DNA from: Segatella copri
GTDB lineage: Bacteria > Bacteroidota > Bacteroidia > Bacteroidales > Bacteroidaceae
Direction: 5' to 3'
Assembly (NCBI RefSeq): GCF_015074785.1
Contig: NZ_CP042464.1
Location: 1,860,001 to 1,924,000, forward strand
Length of the DNA: 64,000 nucleotides
Of the stretch, positions 62,184-64,000 are shown piece by piece (positions within the stretch are counted from its first letter, which is position 1; each line of letters opens with the position of its first letter). Below the pieces are notes generated by a model. The model did no database searches. It had not been told where the DNA came from and saw only the letters and a list, made by a program, of their open reading frames with translations. The position numbers and the translations under genes were made by a program.

Positions 62184-64000
62184 TTAAAAGTGTACTCTCA
62201 CTCCTGCGTAGAACATCCTGCCCTCTACAGGTCCCCAAACCAAGGTTGGCTCGAAATCGCTTCCCCATGGATTGCCGGCACCATAGATAGGAGTTTTCTG
62301 CTTGAAACCAGTCAGATTTTCGCCTCCCACATAGATACTCCAATGGCGGAACCATCTCGTAACCTGCGCACTCACTTGCCCGAAGCTATGGAAACGAGGA
62401 GACCATGACTGGCTTCCATCTGCCAACTGGTAAGGCTCAGGATTTCTGCCTCCACCATTCAACTGCACGGTGGCATCAAATTGCCATAGGCCAAGTGGAG
62501 TCTTATAGGATGCCGTGAAGAGCGCCTTATACTTACTGGTCAATGGCTTTTCTTTCAAGGTTTTGCCATAATCGTAGGTACACTTCACATCGTTCAGACG
62601 ATAAGCCGCTGTTATCTCCAAGCCCTTCAGCAATGGATAAGAGGCATCTATCTGGAAGGTGTGCGAATAAGACTTGCCCATCAGATTGCAGATGGAGATA
62701 AGCCCCTTGTTGGCATCATAATCCACCACCGCTTGATTCTTGAAGTCGGTATAGTAATACTCAGCGTTCAGTTTCAGTGTCTTGCCAAACATCGGGATGT
62801 AGAAAGCGGTACTTATACCATAGTTCCAAGCCTCCTCTTGCTTAAGTCCATCACCCGTAATCTGAAACTCCCTGCCGCTCGCCAAGAGATAGTTGTACTC
62901 TGCTAAGCCAAATACCGTGCGATAGCCCTTACCTGCTGATAAGCGGATGCTGATGGCATCGACAGGCGAATACTTCACGTGGAAACGAGGGGTGAAGAAA
63001 TTGCCATAAAGCGAACTATGGTCGAAACGGACACCTGCCATCGCTGTCAACTTCGTGCCTAACGTATAGGTGTATTGGGCGTATGCTCCTGGAGTCGTCT
63101 CCTTCTCGTTCATTCTCTGCATCTCCGACAAAAGATAAGGAGAGTTTTCTTGCCCTACTGTCGGTCTTGGAGAAACATTCACATTGGCGCGCTGTCCCAG
63201 GTAATCATGGTTGACGCTCAAACCTACCGACAAATTGTGCTGATGAGTAAAATTGGTCTCAAAAATCAGTGAGCCATAGAGATTCTTCTCATTGAGGTCG
63301 TAGAACCTGTTGCCATACTGGGCATCGAGCTGGTGCATCGAAGCTGAGGACATGAAGGCAATATTGGTACCATGCTCGTGATTGAGGATGAAGGCATGTT
63401 TCATATAACCCTCATAACGGTTGGTATGGAGCTTGATTCGATAAATATCATCACTATGAACATGTTCCTCATCCTGCCCACTGGTACGAATCTCCTTCAA
63501 AGCCCCAAGTCCACCATGAAAGATGTAGTGCTTGCCTTTATACAGCCAACGGTTCTGTACATTATATTGTTCTCTGCCTGGCATATCATAGAAACCATCG
63601 CCATTGTCATCATGGTTTTTGAGGATATTCTCATGATGCAACAATATCTCCGTTGCCCACTTATCCGACAGATGAACGTTGGCATCGGCGTTTGCTTCGA
63701 TTCGGCTCTTGGTATCACCAAAGAGGTTTACCTCCACCTGTTGCTCATCCTCTGGCTTCAAGTAATCCACATTGATTTGACCTGTAATCGACTCATAGCC
63801 ATTCTTCACCGAAGCACTACCCTTGGATACTTGAATGCCTTTCATCCAAGGTCCCGGCACATAGCCCAGGGCGTAAGGGATGGCTGCACCACGGAAATTC
63901 GGCAGATTCTCGGTGAGCATCTGTACGTAAGTGCCCGAAAGACCGAGGAGTTTGATTTGTCTTGCGCCCGTCGTGGCATCATTATAAGCCACATCCACCG
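62184..64000 (-). CDS. TonB-dependent receptor, C-terminal part (runs off the right edge)
   Basis: At least 605 residues of an outer-membrane receptor. The N-terminal end lies outside. The plug domain is seen in LLGLSGTYVQMLTENLPNFR and SKGSASVKNGYESITGQINV, followed by a ~500-residue beta barrel with aromatic girdles (YTYTLGTKLTAMAGVRFDHS) and a final aromatic residue (GVRVHF). Several His-rich loops (EHVHSDD, TNFTHQHN, HGTN) and the HMA neighbour suggest a metal, perhaps copper, as substrate. It uses TonB energy to import. It is not a SusC (no SusD partner, different end). Confidence 0.9.
   Translation of the reverse strand, partial: VDVAYNDATTGARQIKLLGLSGTYVQMLTENLPNFRGAAIPYALGYVPGPWMKGIQVSKGSASVKNGYESITGQINVDYLKPEDEQQVEVNLFGDTKSRIEANADANVHLSDKWATEILLHHENILKNHDDNGDGFYDMPGREQYNVQNRWLYKGKHYIFHGGLGALKEIRTSGQDEEHVHSDDIYRIKLHTNRYEGYMKHAFILNHEHGTNIAFMSSASMHQLDAQYGNRFYDLNEKNLYGSLIFETNFTHQHNLSVGLSVNHDYLGQRANVNVSPRPTVGQENSPYLLSEMQRMNEKETTPGAYAQYTYTLGTKLTAMAGVRFDHSSLYGNFFTPRFHVKYSPVDAISIRLSAGKGYRTVFGLAEYNYLLASGREFQITGDGLKQEEAWNYGISTAFYIPMFGKTLKLNAEYYYTDFKNQAVVDYDANKGLISICNLMGKSYSHTFQIDASYPLLKGLEITAAYRLNDVKCTYDYGKTLKEKPLTSKYKALFTASYKTPLGLWQFDATVQLNGGGRNPEPYQLADGSQSWSPRFHSFGQVSAQVTRWFRHWSIYVGGENLTGFKQKTPIYGAGNPWGSDFEPTLVWGPVEGRMFYAGVRVHF

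Overview
The window is chromosomal DNA of a Bacteroidota bacterium, most likely the Prevotella/Segatella group. The signs are a SusD lipoprotein beside a cut SusC, TAnnTTTG -7 boxes about 30 bp before many starts, few clear Shine-Dalgarno sites, a UpxY/NusG-like factor, a VirE/BT4734 protein, an HU-like protein paired with a 31-residue smalltalk peptide, and a tmRNA tag ending NNYALAA. No species can be fixed from the sequence alone.

Layout. 1-2550: the 5' end of a secreted-protein gene (minus), a PD-(D/E)XK Rpn-type nuclease/transposase, about 1 kb of palindromes and a drifting 22-bp array, and a deletion derivative of the nuclease with its own copy of the promoter. 2600-4830: susD and the last ~55 codons of susC, the rest of which is missing. 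4850-22840: the integrase-proximal half of an integrative/conjugative element: arm-type-like repeats, tyrosine recombinase, five small DNA-binding genes, an IS4-type insertion sequence, a DUF4099/DUF3945 protein, topoisomerase III, a DUF1896 protein, and a ~1936-residue methylase/helicase split by a complete 2.48-kb group II intron placed exactly inside helicase motif VI. No relaxase or transfer gene is seen, and the missing part of susC does not reappear, so the element is degraded or rearranged. 22900-26834: an orphan upxY with a long leader, then a truncated and a complete IS1380-type element abutting head to tail. 27100-29350: a second drifting 22-bp array just before a VirE-type gene, followed by ATGGCAAT repeats.

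29375-59917 is mostly housekeeping: PepSY membrane protein, tmRNA, AraC regulator, rsgA, frr, ksgA, a flippase-like membrane protein, pepD, corA (with a repeat/anti-repeat leader), a DUF349 protein, two identical tRNA-Gln genes, rsfS-ftsH-cdsA, surE-lpxB (LpxB with an odd helical tail), parA-parB-DUF5683-mltD-relA/spoT, a pectinesterase, a MerR regulator, alaS, a gamma carbonic anhydrase and a DUF4143 ATPase with operator-like repeats. 60000-64000: smalltalk and HU-like genes, a long inverted repeat, and a probable metal-uptake pair (periplasmic HMA protein and TonB-dependent receptor, cut by the window edge).

How they fit: the element genes form a plasmid-like replication and processing module; parAB, relA, ftsH, lpxB, ksgA and others are the ordinary chromosome. 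The points most worth following are the mini-Rpn gene as a possible trans-acting inhibitor of its parent nuclease, the two 22-bp phased arrays, the corA leader and the intron in motif VI.
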